Made by a program: the position numbers and the translations under genes
Shown: positions 9,121 to 16,750 of the stretch, one piece after another
Numbering within the stretch: position 1 is the stretch's first letter
Layout of the letters: each line of letters starts with the position of its first letter
The notes under the pieces: model-generated
Told to the model about the DNA's origin: nothing
Database searches by the model: none
What the model saw: the letters and a program-made list of their open reading frames with translations, nothing else
From: Thermococcus celericrescens
GTDB lineage: Archaea; Methanobacteriota_B; Thermococci; Thermococcales; Thermococcaceae
Direction: 5' to 3'
DNA: 33,998 nucleotides
Assembly (NCBI RefSeq): GCF_001484195.1
Contig: NZ_LLYW01000010.1
Location: forward strand, 1-33,998

Positions 9121-10520
9121 AGAGGATAACCCTCTACGAGTTTCAGAGGAAGTACCTCAGCACGGTCCATACCGAGGGAGTGGACGTAACTCCGGAGAGC
9201 CTTCAGAGGTTCTTCGAGGCTATAAACGGGCTTTACGGCAGGGGGCACGAGGTTTTGAGCCTCAGGTACGACACCCGGAGGAGGGAGTACTACATCAAGG
9301 CCCACGGCAGCGTGGGCTTCGCCTACCACCTGGGGAAGCCGGGCTTCATGATCCAGGTTCTCCCGAGGCCCTACAAACGCGACCCCGACGAGGCGCGCTC
9401 CCTGCGCTTTTTTCTCAGCCTGATGAATCTCAGCGGCGGACTGGGGCTGGGAAGGCGGGAGATAGAGGAGGCGGTATCGACATACGCCCGCGGTGAAGGA
9501 GGCGTTCACGAGCTCTTCCTGTATCTCTACGTGTACCTTCTGGGCAGGGAGCTCTTCCACGGTCTCTACCGGGAGTACTCCGAGGTCGAGGAGGAACTCC
9601 AGACGATACGGGGAAGGATTCTCCTCTCGCGCCTTGCCAGAAGGCCTCCCCTCGGCAGGGACGTTCCGGTGAGGCACGCGGTTCTCGACGTGGACACCGC
9701 CCTTAACAGGGTCCTGAAGGCGGCCCTGGAGGTGGTCGTGGAGGTTTCAGCGTGGGAGGGCATAGCCAGGGCCGCGGAGGCTCTGATTCGATACTTTGCC
9801 GACGTTGGTCCGCTCAGGCCTGAGGACATAGAGAGGGCCACCTTCAACCCGCTGAATGAGAGGTTCCGGCCGACCTTCCACCTGGCGACCATGATACTCA
9901 CGGGATTTGGGAAGCTTTCCCGTGGGGGCTTCACGGCTCCGGGGATATTCATAGAGATGGACCGCCTGTTCGAGGACCTCGTTTACCACACGGTCCTGAC
10001 GGCCCTCTCAGGGAAGGGACGGGTCCACAGGCAGCAGCCCCTGCCGCCGATCGTCAGGGGTGCCGCGGAGATAGAGGCCAAAATGGACGCGGTGTTCACC
10101 TTCGGCCCCCCGAGGCCCGACATCTTCGTCCAGATGCCCGATGGCAGGTGCATTCTGGAGGTGAAGTACAGGAACCTGAGCGTGAAGATGGGCGACACTT
10201 GGTGGCGCAAGCTCGTCAGGAGCAGCGGGGAGCTCTACCAGGTGTACTCCTACTCCCGCATCTCCGGCGGCGGGGCACTCATCGTCTACCCGAAGCTGAG
10301 GGGGCAGTACAACGAGTGGCTTCCCGACATGTTCGATGAGAGAGTCGAGACCTTCAGCTTCTTCGACGGCACGCCCCTTGGAATCGTCGGGTACGAACTG
10401 TCGCACATTGGCAGGGACGTGCTCATAGCGCGCAGGGGGGTGGTCCTCGACGGAAAAATCGCGGGAAACGTCAGGAGGCTTCTCGAGTCTGTGTGCGTGA
10501 TGAATGGAGAAAAGGTTTAA
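9117..10520 (+). CDS. McrC-like restriction endonuclease subunit
   Basis: 467-residue partner nuclease of the upstream McrB. The N-terminal ~270 residues match McrC-type proteins, with a helical region LYVYLLGRELFHGLYREYSEVEEEL then the RGRILLSR and FRPTFHLATMIL blocks. The C-terminal PD-(D/E)xK fold has RPDIF with D335, and ILEVKYRN with E348 and K350, the metal-binding and catalytic residues. The McrC bridge inserts into the McrB ring and links NTP-driven translocation to cleavage. The start overlaps the mcrB stop as ATGA, so the pair is coupled. All nuclease residues are present, so the system should be active if McrB recognises its target. Confidence 0.9.
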   Translation: MKRITLYEFQRKYLSTVHTEGVDVTPESLQRFFEAINGLYGRGHEVLSLRYDTRRREYYIKAHGSVGFAYHLGKPGFMIQVLPRPYKRDPDEARSLRFFLSLMNLSGGLGLGRREIEEAVSTYARGEGGVHELFLYLYVYLLGRELFHGLYREYSEVEEELQTIRGRILLSRLARRPPLGRDVPVRHAVLDVDTALNRVLKAALEVVVEVSAWEGIARAAEALIRYFADVGPLRPEDIERATFNPLNERFRPTFHLATMILTGFGKLSRGGFTAPGIFIEMDRLFEDLVYHTVLTALSGKGRVHRQQPLPPIVRGAAEIEAKMDAVFTFGPPRPDIFVQMPDGRCILEVKYRNLSVKMGDTWWRKLVRSSGELYQVYSYSRISGGGALIVYPKLRGQYNEWLPDMFDERVETFSFFDGTPLGIVGYELSHIGRDVLIARRGVVLDGKIAGNVRRLLESVCVMNGEKV

Positions 10521-10522
10521 AG
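10516..10522 (+). promoter_or_regulatory. TATA box before the DUF4129-like gene
   Basis: TTTAAAG preceded by GAAAAGG inside the last codons of mcrC. Start of transcription is predicted near 10545, which is itself an ATG. See the frameshift note for the next gene. Confidence 0.5.
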
Positions 10523-10579
10523 CGGGTGCCCATTACTTCCACCGATGGGCATGATCAGCGGAAAACTGCGGCGCTCCCC

Positions 10580-11320
10580 ATGTTTGCCCTCGCGGTTACT
10601 TTCGCCCTCATCCAGTCCTCAACCGTCCACGGCGGCACGACGGCCTTTAACTTCGAGTGGTACTTCTTCCTCTCCGCACTCTTCCTTTTCGGTGCCGCGG
10701 GCTACGTCGTCAAGCTGGCCATCGAGGGCCGTCTCGGCGCACACGGTGTGAGGAACAGGAAGAGCAACCCTCTGGCAGGGATAATAACGCTCATTGCTAT
10801 GATGGTCGCGGTTTATCTGCTCTTCTTCAACAGAAGGCCGGAGAAGCTGGTGGAGGGCGGGGAGGTAGGCAGGACCCTCGAGGGAGTCTGGTACAACGTC
10901 ACCTCGGGCGATTTCGTGGTGGTGTGGAGGCAGTTCCCGGGCTGGGCCTACCTGATCCCGTTCAGTCTCTTCATCGTCATCGTGCTCACCGCCAGGAGGG
11001 CGAAAAAGGGCCTGCCCGTTCCGGAGGTCAAGTTTGAACCTGAACTTACCTACGACGCCATAGAGGGAATCCCCGCGGAAAAGGTTATCCGAATGTACAA
11101 GAACGTGGTCGCGGGCCTCGTGGAGAAGGGCTACCCGTACCAGAGTAGCTGGACCCACTGGGAGCACGAGGAGAGGCTGAAGGAGATATTCCCCGACCTC
11201 AAGGACCTGGACGTTCTTACCCGGCTCTTCGAGAAAGCCAGGTACGCCGAGAGATTGAGTGATGGGGACGTCGCTGCCGCCCGCGAGAGCTACGACAGAC
11301 TCATGGAGTTCCTCAGGTAG
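10580..11320 (+). CDS. Membrane protein with C-terminal DUF4129-like domain
   Basis: 246 residues from the first in-frame ATG. Four hydrophobic segments are visible: MFALAVTFALI, WYFFLSALFLFGAAGYVV, LAGIITLIAMMVAVYLLFF and WAYLIPFSLFIVIVLTA. A cytosolic C-terminal region with a DUF4129-like helix bundle follows (EKVIRMYKNVVAGLVEKGY to LTRLFEKARYAERLS). In other archaea such domains often accompany DUF58 and MoxR genes or transglutaminase-like proteins, but none is adjacent. The start is uncertain. The frame is open back to a GTG at 10493 inside mcrC, without a ribosome site. An ATG at 10545, 27 nt after a TATA box, reads MGMISGKLRRSP and would join this frame if the C-run at 10576-10579 had one more C. 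Function unknown. Confidence 0.7.
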   Translation: MFALAVTFALIQSSTVHGGTTAFNFEWYFFLSALFLFGAAGYVVKLAIEGRLGAHGVRNRKSNPLAGIITLIAMMVAVYLLFFNRRPEKLVEGGEVGRTLEGVWYNVTSGDFVVVWRQFPGWAYLIPFSLFIVIVLTARRAKKGLPVPEVKFEPELTYDAIEGIPAEKVIRMYKNVVAGLVEKGYPYQSSWTHWEHEERLKEIFPDLKDLDVLTRLFEKARYAERLSDGDVAAARESYDRLMEFLR

Positions 11321-11327
11321 CGGGTAG

Positions 11328-11336
11328 CTTTAAAAG
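11328..11336 (+). promoter_or_regulatory. TATA box of mptA
   Basis: CTTTAAAAG a few bases after the preceding stop. Transcription is predicted to begin near 11358, giving a ~24-nt leader with GGTGAT (11372-11377) before the ATG at 11382. Confidence 0.55.
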
Positions 11337-11381
11337 GGGCCGCGGTTAGAACCACCTAACTAAAAAGTGAGGGTGATGCTA

Positions 11382-12188
11382 ATGCCGATATTTGAGACCC
11401 AGGAGGAGACCCCGAAAATAAAGGAGCGCCTTCACCGTGTAGGAATCACCAACCTGCGGAGCGTTGCGAAGATAAACTGGAAGGGGAAGGTTTACACGTT
11501 CCTCCCGCTCTTCGAGATAACCATCGACGTCCCCGAGGAGAAGAAGGGAATCCACATGAGCAGGCTGGTCGAGAGCATAACCGAGGCCATGAGCGAGGCG
11601 GTTGAGGAGGAGGTCCTCAAGACCCACACCTCCCTGGAGGAGCTTGGAAAGTGCATCATCAAGCGCCTGGAGGGTAAACACCCGCACAAGCGCGCGGAGG
11701 TCTGGATCAGGACGCACCTCATAATCCCCAGGGAGACCCCCGCGAGCAAAAGGCTCTCCTACGAGCCCTACGACGTCGAGGTCGGCGTAATTAAAAACTA
11801 CGACGGCTCCTTCGAGAAGGTTCTCCGCGTTAAGGTCATCGGAAACACCGCCTGTCCCCACGCCATGGCCAACAACAACGGGAAGACGCACATACAGCGC
11901 GCTGTTGGGGAGCTTGAGGTCAGAGCGAATTTCGACGAGGAGATACCCCTTGAGGACATGATAGACGTCGTTGAGAGTTCCTTCAGCCACCCGACGTACA
12001 CGCTCCTCAAGACCATCGATGAGAACGCCGTCGTTCAGGGGATGCACGCCAACCCCAAGTTCGTCGAGGACGTTGCCAGGGAGATATTCGCCAAGGCGAA
12101 AGAGAGGTTCAACGGAAAGATTCACGTGAGGGTCATCAGCAACGAGAGCATCCACAAGCACGACGTTATCGCGGAAACATGGAGCTGA
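11382..12188 (+). CDS. mptA: GTP cyclohydrolase MptA (GTP cyclohydrolase IV, FolE2 family)
   Basis: 268-residue enzyme that hydrolyses GTP to 7,8-dihydroneopterin 2',3'-cyclic phosphate, the first step of archaeal pterin (methanopterin-type cofactor) synthesis. It uses Fe(II) and belongs to the FolE2/GTP cyclohydrolase IB family. Diagnostic segments are VGITNLRS near the N-terminus, [11 protein letters not shown], the conserved [10 protein letters not shown] loop carrying the active-site cysteine, and [17 protein letters not shown]. Start ATG 11382 follows GGTGAT with a 4-nt spacer; the in-frame GTG at 11367 is rejected because it belongs to the ribosome site, and MPIFETQEE is a typical N-terminus. 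The gene is monocistronic with its own promoter. All expected blocks are intact. Confidence 0.92.
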   Translation: MPIFETQEETPKIKERLHRVGITNLRSVAKINWKGKVYTFLPLFEITIDVPEEKKGIHMSRLVESITEAMSEAVEEEVLKTHTSLEELGKCIIKRLEGKHPHKRAEVWIRTHLIIPRETPASKRLSYEPYDVEVGVIKNYDGSFEKVLRVKVIGNTACPHAMANNNGKTHIQRAVGELEVRANFDEEIPLEDMIDVVESSFSHPTYTLLKTIDENAVVQGMHANPKFVEDVAREIFAKAKERFNGKIHVRVISNESIHKHDVIAETWS

Positions 12189-12196
12189 GGGAAAAG

Positions 12197-12205
12197 CTTT
12201 TTACA
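12197..12205 (+). promoter_or_regulatory. Probable TATA box of the RelBE pair
   Basis: CTTTTTACA preceded by GGGAAAAG between mptA and the toxin-antitoxin pair. Start predicted near 12228, a few bases before the ATG at 12235, so the leader would be very short and contain only GGTGGGAG. Confidence 0.45.
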
Positions 12206-12234
12206 ATTTTTCCATAACTCCAAACGGTGGGAGT

Positions 12235-12420
12235 ATGGGCGTCTCCATCAACGAAGTCCTTCATCGGATAGACGAGATAGAACGGTTCCTGCGGGAGCTC
12301 ATAGAGGTCAACCTCCAGCTCATTGAGGAAGTTGAGCCTGAGGAGTGGGAGGAGGAAGCGATAAAAGAGCGCAGAGAGGACGACTTCGTTGAGTGGGACG
12401 TGGTAAAGCATGAGCTTTGA
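12235..12420 (+). CDS. RelB-like antitoxin
   Basis: 61-residue acidic helical protein (RIDEIERFLRELIEVNLQLIEEVEP, then EEWEEEAIKERREDDFVEWDVVKHEL) immediately upstream of a RelE-like toxin and overlapping it by 11 nt. Such short amphipathic antitoxins wrap the toxin through a C-terminal helix. No canonical DNA-binding fold can be seen, so autoregulation is uncertain. The ATG at 12235 has GGTGGGAG directly upstream at short spacing. The antitoxin identity rests mainly on size, charge, overlap and the partner. Confidence 0.75.
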   Translation: MGVSINEVLHRIDEIERFLRELIEVNLQLIEEVEPEEWEEEAIKERREDDFVEWDVVKHEL

Positions 12421-12673
12421 GAACAAGGTTCTGATAAGCAGAAAAGCACTGAAAGAACTTTCCCTGGTGCTCGAAGCTGAAAGGGAGCTTCTCAAGGATC
12501 GAATATCAAAGCTCGCCTTCTTCCCTCTCGCTCGTCTGGACGTTCAGAAGCTTAAAGGTTATACCAACGTCTACCGCCTCCGGGTTGGAGAATACAGGGT
12601 AATCTTTGAGTACGACAAAAAGGAGCGCCTTGTAAAGGTTCTGAAGGTTGGCAAAAGGGAGAACGTGTACTGA
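12410..12673 (+). CDS. RelE-family mRNA interferase toxin
   Basis: 87-residue toxin of the RelE/ParE fold. After an N-terminal helical pair (RKALKELSLVLEAERELLKDRISKL) comes the family's beta-sheet with YRLRVGEYRVIFEYDKKERLVKVLKVGKRENVY. The R-x-R-x-G-(E/D)-Y-R-V pattern is the RelE hallmark, and the C-terminal aromatic ends in VY as in archaeal RelE. It would cleave ribosome-bound mRNA in the A site unless neutralised by the antitoxin encoded just before it. The start is an ATG inside the antitoxin's last codons (11-nt overlap). Intact. Confidence 0.85.
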   Translation: MSFENKVLISRKALKELSLVLEAERELLKDRISKLAFFPLARLDVQKLKGYTNVYRLRVGEYRVIFEYDKKERLVKVLKVGKRENVY

Positions 12674-12900
12674 GACATTGTCCCACGGCAATCTTGGTGG
12701 GGAGGTTGGGTTCGAGATTCGATATTTTTCTGGCATCTTTGTTCCCCGTGATTTTTCACCGATACAGCACTATTTGTCAAGTTAATCCAGCAAGTGTTTA
12801 TAACTGAGTTATTGATTTGGCAAACATCGACCAAATGTGTGAGGTTATGCCACCATTTCCCCAATCTTCCCGATTTTTTTGGAATTTGGCATTCAACTTA
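12674..12900. other. AT-rich intergenic region, no gene seen
   Basis: No coding frame with a ribosome site is supported. A TATA-like TTTATAA near 12798 could drive a short RNA toward the downstream secreted-protein gene, but nothing structured follows it immediately. Confidence 0.4.
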
Positions 12901-12908
12901 GAAGTAAA

Positions 12909-12917
12909 ATTTAAATA
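12909..12917 (+). promoter_or_regulatory. TATA box of the secreted-protein/ABC cluster
   Basis: ATTTAAATA preceded by AGTAAA (BRE-like). Transcription should start near 12940, giving a ~48-nt leader. In the leader GCCC (12942-12945) can pair with GGGC (12969-12972), adjacent to the ribosome site AGGAGGG (12973-12979). Confidence 0.6.
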
Positions 12918-12968
12918 CAGAAGTAATAGTACAAATAATCGCCCGAATGGACGTATCAACAGCCCCTC

Positions 12969-12985
12969 GGGCAGGAGGGTCGGCA
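12969..12985 (+). repeat. 17-nt direct repeat, left copy
   Basis: GGGCAGGAGGGTCGGCA here is identical to 17467-17483, at the other end of the exported-protein/ABC cluster. It also contains the ribosome-binding site of the first gene. CCC precedes both copies with two mismatched bases between. Confidence 0.6.
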
Positions 12986-12987
12986 CC

Positions 12988-13311
12988 ATGAAGAAGCTGG
13001 TTGCAGTGCTGTTCGGCCTTTTAGTAGTGACGGCAGGGTTCGCGGCAGCGACTCAGTGGGCTGTTACTTCGGTCAGAGGATACAACAGCGACTCGTATGG
13101 ATACTCTTGGACAGAGATCGGGGTTAAGTATGATGTCCAGCATCCTTACACCAACTACGACATCACATACAGACGCGGGGGAGGAGGAGCGTACCCCGGA
13201 CACATATTGACAAAGATTAGAGTCATAGCCGAGCCAAATGGTGCTGAGACTATAGTGTACATCGATGGTCCACACACGGTTACATCGTCTGCTGGATGGC
13301 CTTATATTTAA
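12988..13311 (+). CDS. Small secreted Gly/Tyr-rich protein of unknown family
   Basis: 107 residues with a textbook signal peptide: MKK, hydrophobic LVAVLFGLLVVTAGF, and likely cleavage after AFAAA, leaving ~85 mature residues. The mature part is rich in Tyr, Gly, Ser and Thr with no cysteine, and reads as beta-strands (TEIGVKYDV, NYDITYRR, ILTKIRVIAE, ETIVYIDG) around a GGGGAYPG turn. It ends in an aromatic SSAGWPYI. Start ATG 12988 follows AGGAGGG with an 8-nt spacer; a longer in-frame start at 12817 is rejected because it lacks a ribosome site and would destroy the signal peptide. It precedes two exoprotein paralogs and an ABC exporter. The arrangement recalls bacteriocin loci such as lactococcin 972 (secreted peptide, membrane protein, ABC ATPase), but no sequence match is claimed. 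Confidence 0.75.
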   Translation: MKKLVAVLFGLLVVTAGFAAATQWAVTSVRGYNSDSYGYSWTEIGVKYDVQHPYTNYDITYRRGGGGAYPGHILTKIRVIAEPNGAETIVYIDGPHTVTSSAGWPYI

Positions 13312-13360
13312 TTCCTTTTTTCTTATTTTGTCCCTAAATGTTCAACTCCAGGTGATCACG

Positions 13361-14433
13361 ATGGCAAAGGCAACTCTTTCAATTCTAGTGTCTATAATGC
13401 TAATCTTGAGCGTAGGCCAGTATGCCCTAGCAATCCCTTACTGGGCTGGTAACGCTTCCCTCACCTACGAAGCAACATACTATGCCCCGTATGTTGATTA
13501 TCGCCTTTCACAGGGAGACAGGCCGGAGTGGATAACAACATCCATCCTGGTCTACAACTACTCGGATGTGCTTTACATAATTAAAACCTACGGATCAACA
13601 ATACTGAAGTTCCATCTGAAAGGAGATGGCCGGTTTGTGGACGTTACAGCTGAGATAATCCTCAAGAATGTTAACGTGAGCGCCTTTCTACCCCCGGGCA
13701 TTTCTCCTCCTTCATTCTGGGACGAATCAAAGGTCATATCCATGAAGACCGTGAATAGTCATTACCCTGGATTCGAAGACTGGAAGTGGTATATTTTCCA
13801 TCTCAGGGAGCTCACAATAGCCGGGAAGTACAGGATACGGGTTAATGACAGCATTGTGATAAAAGACGGCACCGTTTACGGCCATACGATGCTCTGGGAC
13901 GACCCCATGAGCCCCCTTATCAACGGCTCCCCTTTTCAATCCACCCCCTCAGCACAAAAGTAAAGAGCGTTCAAATTGACAATGATAATGTTTTCAAGAC
14001 CCGGAACATAACAATTGAACCCCCCACCAAGCTCGTGGTCACGACACCCTACTCCTACAACCTAACCCAACACCTGAGGAAGGACTTTCTGATTGAGAAT
14101 AACCCATACTCAGCGATGATTTTCAGGTTCGATGCCTCCAGAGGAATCCTTCTTTCAACGTTTCAGGAGGCGCCCGATTTCTGGGCACTAGGCGTTCTGA
14201 GCGCAAGTTTCGTCGATGAGTACTCTCTGTACCATGTTGAAGTTAAAGGTGATAACTTCTACCTCACGGGACTCGTATTAGAGAACTTCACAACAAAAGT
14301 TGAGAGTTCGGAAGAAGATATCCACTACCCACGCACCAAAACGGAGCTTAAGTGGATGTTCTATGCAAGCATTGTAACACTAGTTGGGGTTTTAGTATGG
14401 AACCTGAAGCTGTTGAGGGTGGGCAGGCAATGA
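13361..14433 (+). pseudogene. Membrane-anchored exoprotein paralog 1, frame broken at ~13930
   Basis: The first frame (13361-13963) has a signal peptide (LSILVSIMLILSVGQYALA, mature IPYWAGNASLTYE) and conserved segments GKYRIRVNDSIVI and TVYGHTMLWDD. It ends at a TAA at 13961. The -1 frame continues to 14433 with the rest of the protein (PDFWALGVLSASFVDEYS) and a C-terminal membrane helix (FYASIVTLVGVLVW). The frames join at CCCCTTTT (13929-13936); reading one base back gives a product of ~357 residues with the same architecture as the next gene. In the zero frame the site is C CCT TTT, a possible -1 slippery heptamer. It could thus be a pseudogene, a programmed frameshift, or a one-base deletion in the assembly. 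Start ATG 13361 has GGTGAT upstream. Confidence 0.75.
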
Positions 14434-15520
14434 GGCGGGCGTTAAAAGCTGCAGTCCTGACCCTATTGATGCTCCTGGAGCCTCCATTGACCATCGCAAC
14501 CCCATACTGGGTCAAGCCTGGAGTCTACATCGAGTACGCAGCCCACCGATACGACCCCTACTTTCCCCTCGTCACCGGCGCCCGGCCGGAGATGGTTCGC
14601 ACGGCAATGCTCATCTACAGCGTAAACGGCACTCTGTTCAGAATAGAAGCCCACAACGACACCAGGGTTCGCTTTGAGTTCCTTGGAATGGAGGACGGTT
14701 TCCTCTTAGTTCGTGGGACGATAGAGATGGAGAACGTCACGGTCACGTCAATAGGCTTAAACTCCACCAAGTTCCCAAAATTCTGGGACGACGGGGACGT
14801 AATCTCAGAGAAGCTCGAAAAGAGCCACGATGTTGGTTCCTCGACTGCGTGTGGCTCAAAGTGAAACTGAAGAAACTGGTTCTGACCGGGAAGTACAGGA
14901 TAAGGGTGAACGACAGCGCCGTGATTGGTACGGACGGGATACACTACGGCCACACTTTCCTGTGGGTGGACACCTCGAACCCGCCAAAAACTGGGACGGT
15001 TTTTTCAAAGACCGGGGACTTTGAGATTACGTTCTCCGCGCTAAGATCCATCAACAAGTCCATGACGACCTACTATGGGCAGTTTGGGCCTCCACTTGCT
15101 TCCCTTTCCACCAACTTCACCAAGGGCGACGTATCCTTTGCCCAGCGTATAGACGGCAGGAGAAAGTACACGCTGTTGGACATTTCGCTCTATGGGTCAG
15201 GCCCCCCGCTTATATACGACCCCTCAACGGGGATTGCCGTTTATCCGGACACCTTCGGCATGGCCCCATACGCGGACTTCATGGCCCTGGGTATTCTGTG
15301 GGCCCAGTTCGTGGACGAAAAGGCCGCTTACCAAATGATGGCCGAGAAGGATGACTCCTGGGGCTACGGCCTTGTCCTTTACGACACAAACGCCGACTTT
15401 GAGGCTGTCGAAGAGGTTCCGTTTCCCCGCCCGGAGGTCCCGTCCGAATACGCCTACTAAACCTCCATTGGGCTCCTCGTCCTGGTGTCCGTCATCGCCG
15501 TTGCCAGAAGAAGGAGGTGA
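14430..15520 (+). pseudogene. Membrane-anchored exoprotein paralog 2, frameshift plus in-frame stop
   Basis: Paralog of the preceding gene, overlapping its end as ATGA. It has a signal peptide (AVLTLLMLLEPPLTIATPYW) and the same order of motifs: RPEMVRTAMLIY, FWDDGDVIS, GKYRIRVNDSAVI, IHYGHTFLWVD and DFMALGILWAQFVDE. The frame from 14430 stops at 14864, and the rest lies in the -1 frame (about 14838-15460). WFLDCVWLKVKLKKL lines up with the paralog's WYIFHLRELTIAGKYR, placing the break near 14833-14840. The second frame then meets TAA at 15458-15460, where a Tyr codon would fit. The same frame continues after it with a membrane helix (TSIGLLVLVSVIAVARRRR) to a TGA at 15518. Two independent lesions make this the stronger pseudogene; an intact form would have ~363 residues. 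Confidence 0.8.
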
Positions 15521-15524
15521 TGAA

Positions 15525-16292
15525 ATGGGAAGGCTGTACACCCTCTTCCGCTGGGAGATGAACGACCTGATAAAGGCAATCCTGCTGTTTTTTGGGATAC
15601 TGCTGGCTGGAATGTCAATGAAGCAGTCCCTCATGGGGGTTAACAATTCCATGGGTTTCGCCTCGGGAACGGATATACAGCTCTTTGGAGCCTCGCGTTC
15701 CACCGGGGTGTCAACCGCCATCCAGGGACTCCTTTCACTCGACGACGTCTGGACGCTGCTGAGCTTCCTTGTCCTGCTCCTGGGTGCCCTGACCTTCCGC
15801 TACGACAGGGACAGCGGCGTGGCGCGTTCGGTATACTCTCTGCCCTACTCGAACGACGAAATCTTCGGCGTCAAGCTCCTTTCTTTCCTCGTCTACGGGT
15901 TCCTGATGGTTCTTCTGCCCTTCGCGTACATAGCCCTGACGACCTACGCCAGCATAGCGGGCTACCTCCCGGAGATAACCTCGAACTTCCTTGGAGATGC
16001 ACTGCTCCTCCTCGCCTTCTTAGTGCTCTACATGATATCGGTCGCCACACTGGTTTCTCTCGCCTCTCCCAATGCCTTCCTCGCCTTCATGGTGGGCTTC
16101 GCGGTGATATACGCACCCAGAATCCTGGGAAACTCCAGCATGCCCCCACAGCTCTTCATAGATGCCATCTCACGGAGCGGCAGCACCAACTTCACACCCT
16201 TTACAGCGCAGTACCTCGGCTGGGGCCTGCTGGTTCCGCTGGCACTCTTCGCACTCTCGTGGGTTCTCATCAGGAGGAGGGATGTGGTGTGA
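15525..16292 (+). CDS. ABC-2 type transporter permease
   Basis: 255 residues with six hydrophobic segments: DLIKAILLFFGILLAGMS; LLSFLVLLLGALTF; LLSFLVYGFLMVLLPFAYIAL; ALLLLAFLVLYMISVATLVSL; AFLAFMVGFAVIYAP; and LLVPLALFALSWVLI. The cytosolic loop RYDRDSGVARSVYSLPYSNDEIFGVKL is the typical ABC-2 coupling region, in which a recently acting promoter-side helix contacts the ATPase. The start ATG 15525 follows AAGGAGGTGAT. It lies 4 nt after the remnant stop of paralog 2 (15520) and ends overlapping the next gene as GTGA. With the ATPase two genes on it forms a complete exporter or membrane-stress transporter; the substrate is unknown, and the secreted protein upstream is a candidate. Confidence 0.88.
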   Translation: MGRLYTLFRWEMNDLIKAILLFFGILLAGMSMKQSLMGVNNSMGFASGTDIQLFGASRSTGVSTAIQGLLSLDDVWTLLSFLVLLLGALTFRYDRDSGVARSVYSLPYSNDEIFGVKLLSFLVYGFLMVLLPFAYIALTTYASIAGYLPEITSNFLGDALLLLAFLVLYMISVATLVSLASPNAFLAFMVGFAVIYAPRILGNSSMPPQLFIDAISRSGSTNFTPFTAQYLGWGLLVPLALFALSWVLIRRRDVV

Positions 16293-16750
16293 GGTTCTGG
16301 GCGGCTCTGCTCGCGGCGATGCTGATGCTCACCGTCGGCTCACTCTGGGTCTACCACAGCTATGAGGACAGGGTTGGTTCGATAGGGCCGGTTTTCCTCT
16401 CGCCAGTAGAGCAGCAGGGAAACGTAACCAGCCTCAGCACAGTGACGGCACATACACCCACCAGCTCACTTGTTGAGACCTCCTGCAACGGCAACGGAAT
16501 CGTTGAGGTCTACGACGTCATCACGGGAAAACTGGTGGACAGGCACGCCGTCTACAGCCACGCGAAGTACCAGCTCGTTCTCCCGAGGGAAGGAGACTAC
16601 CTGATAATCAACAATGGCACGGACAAGGTAACCTGCTCCTTCCGCTTCATCAAGAACTACCCGACTGAGGAGGTTCAGAACGCTCTCTATATTAGCGGCT
16701 CCGTTTTTGCACTCCTGCTCGCTTTTGTGGTGTGGAGGTGGGTCAAATGA
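16289..16750 (+). CDS. Small exoprotein anchored at both ends
   Basis: 153 residues. The N-terminal helix (FWAALLAAMLMLTVGSLWVY) and C-terminal helix (ALYISGSVFALLLAFVVWRW) flank a ~105-residue extracellular region with predicted strands (IVEVYDVITGKLVDRHAVY, KYQLVLPREGDYLIINNG). Two cysteines (SCNGNG and VTCSFRF) could form a disulfide. The GTG start at 16289 overlaps the permease stop as GTGA and has AGGAGGAGGGA at an 8-nt spacer; longer in-frame starts would lie inside the permease. It overlaps the ATPase as ATGA. No family is recognised. Its position between permease and ATPase suggests an accessory subunit of the transporter. Confidence 0.75.
   Translation: MRFWAALLAAMLMLTVGSLWVYHSYEDRVGSIGPVFLSPVEQQGNVTSLSTVTAHTPTSSLVETSCNGNGIVEVYDVITGKLVDRHAVYSHAKYQLVLPREGDYLIINNGTDKVTCSFRFIKNYPTEEVQNALYISGSVFALLLAFVVWRWVK

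Noticed and set aside
12817-12987. N-terminal extension of the small secreted protein
   Set aside because: Would remove the signal peptide from the N-terminus, lacks a Shine-Dalgarno site and covers the TATA box at 12909-12917.
12988-13311. Direct assignment to the lactococcin 972 family
   Set aside because: Only size, composition and neighbourhood agree; no alignable motif was found, so it is kept as a hypothesis.
14838-15460. Independent gene starting with GTG at 14849
   Set aside because: No ribosome site; its first residues continue the alignment of the upstream paralog frame, so it is the second half of a frameshifted gene.
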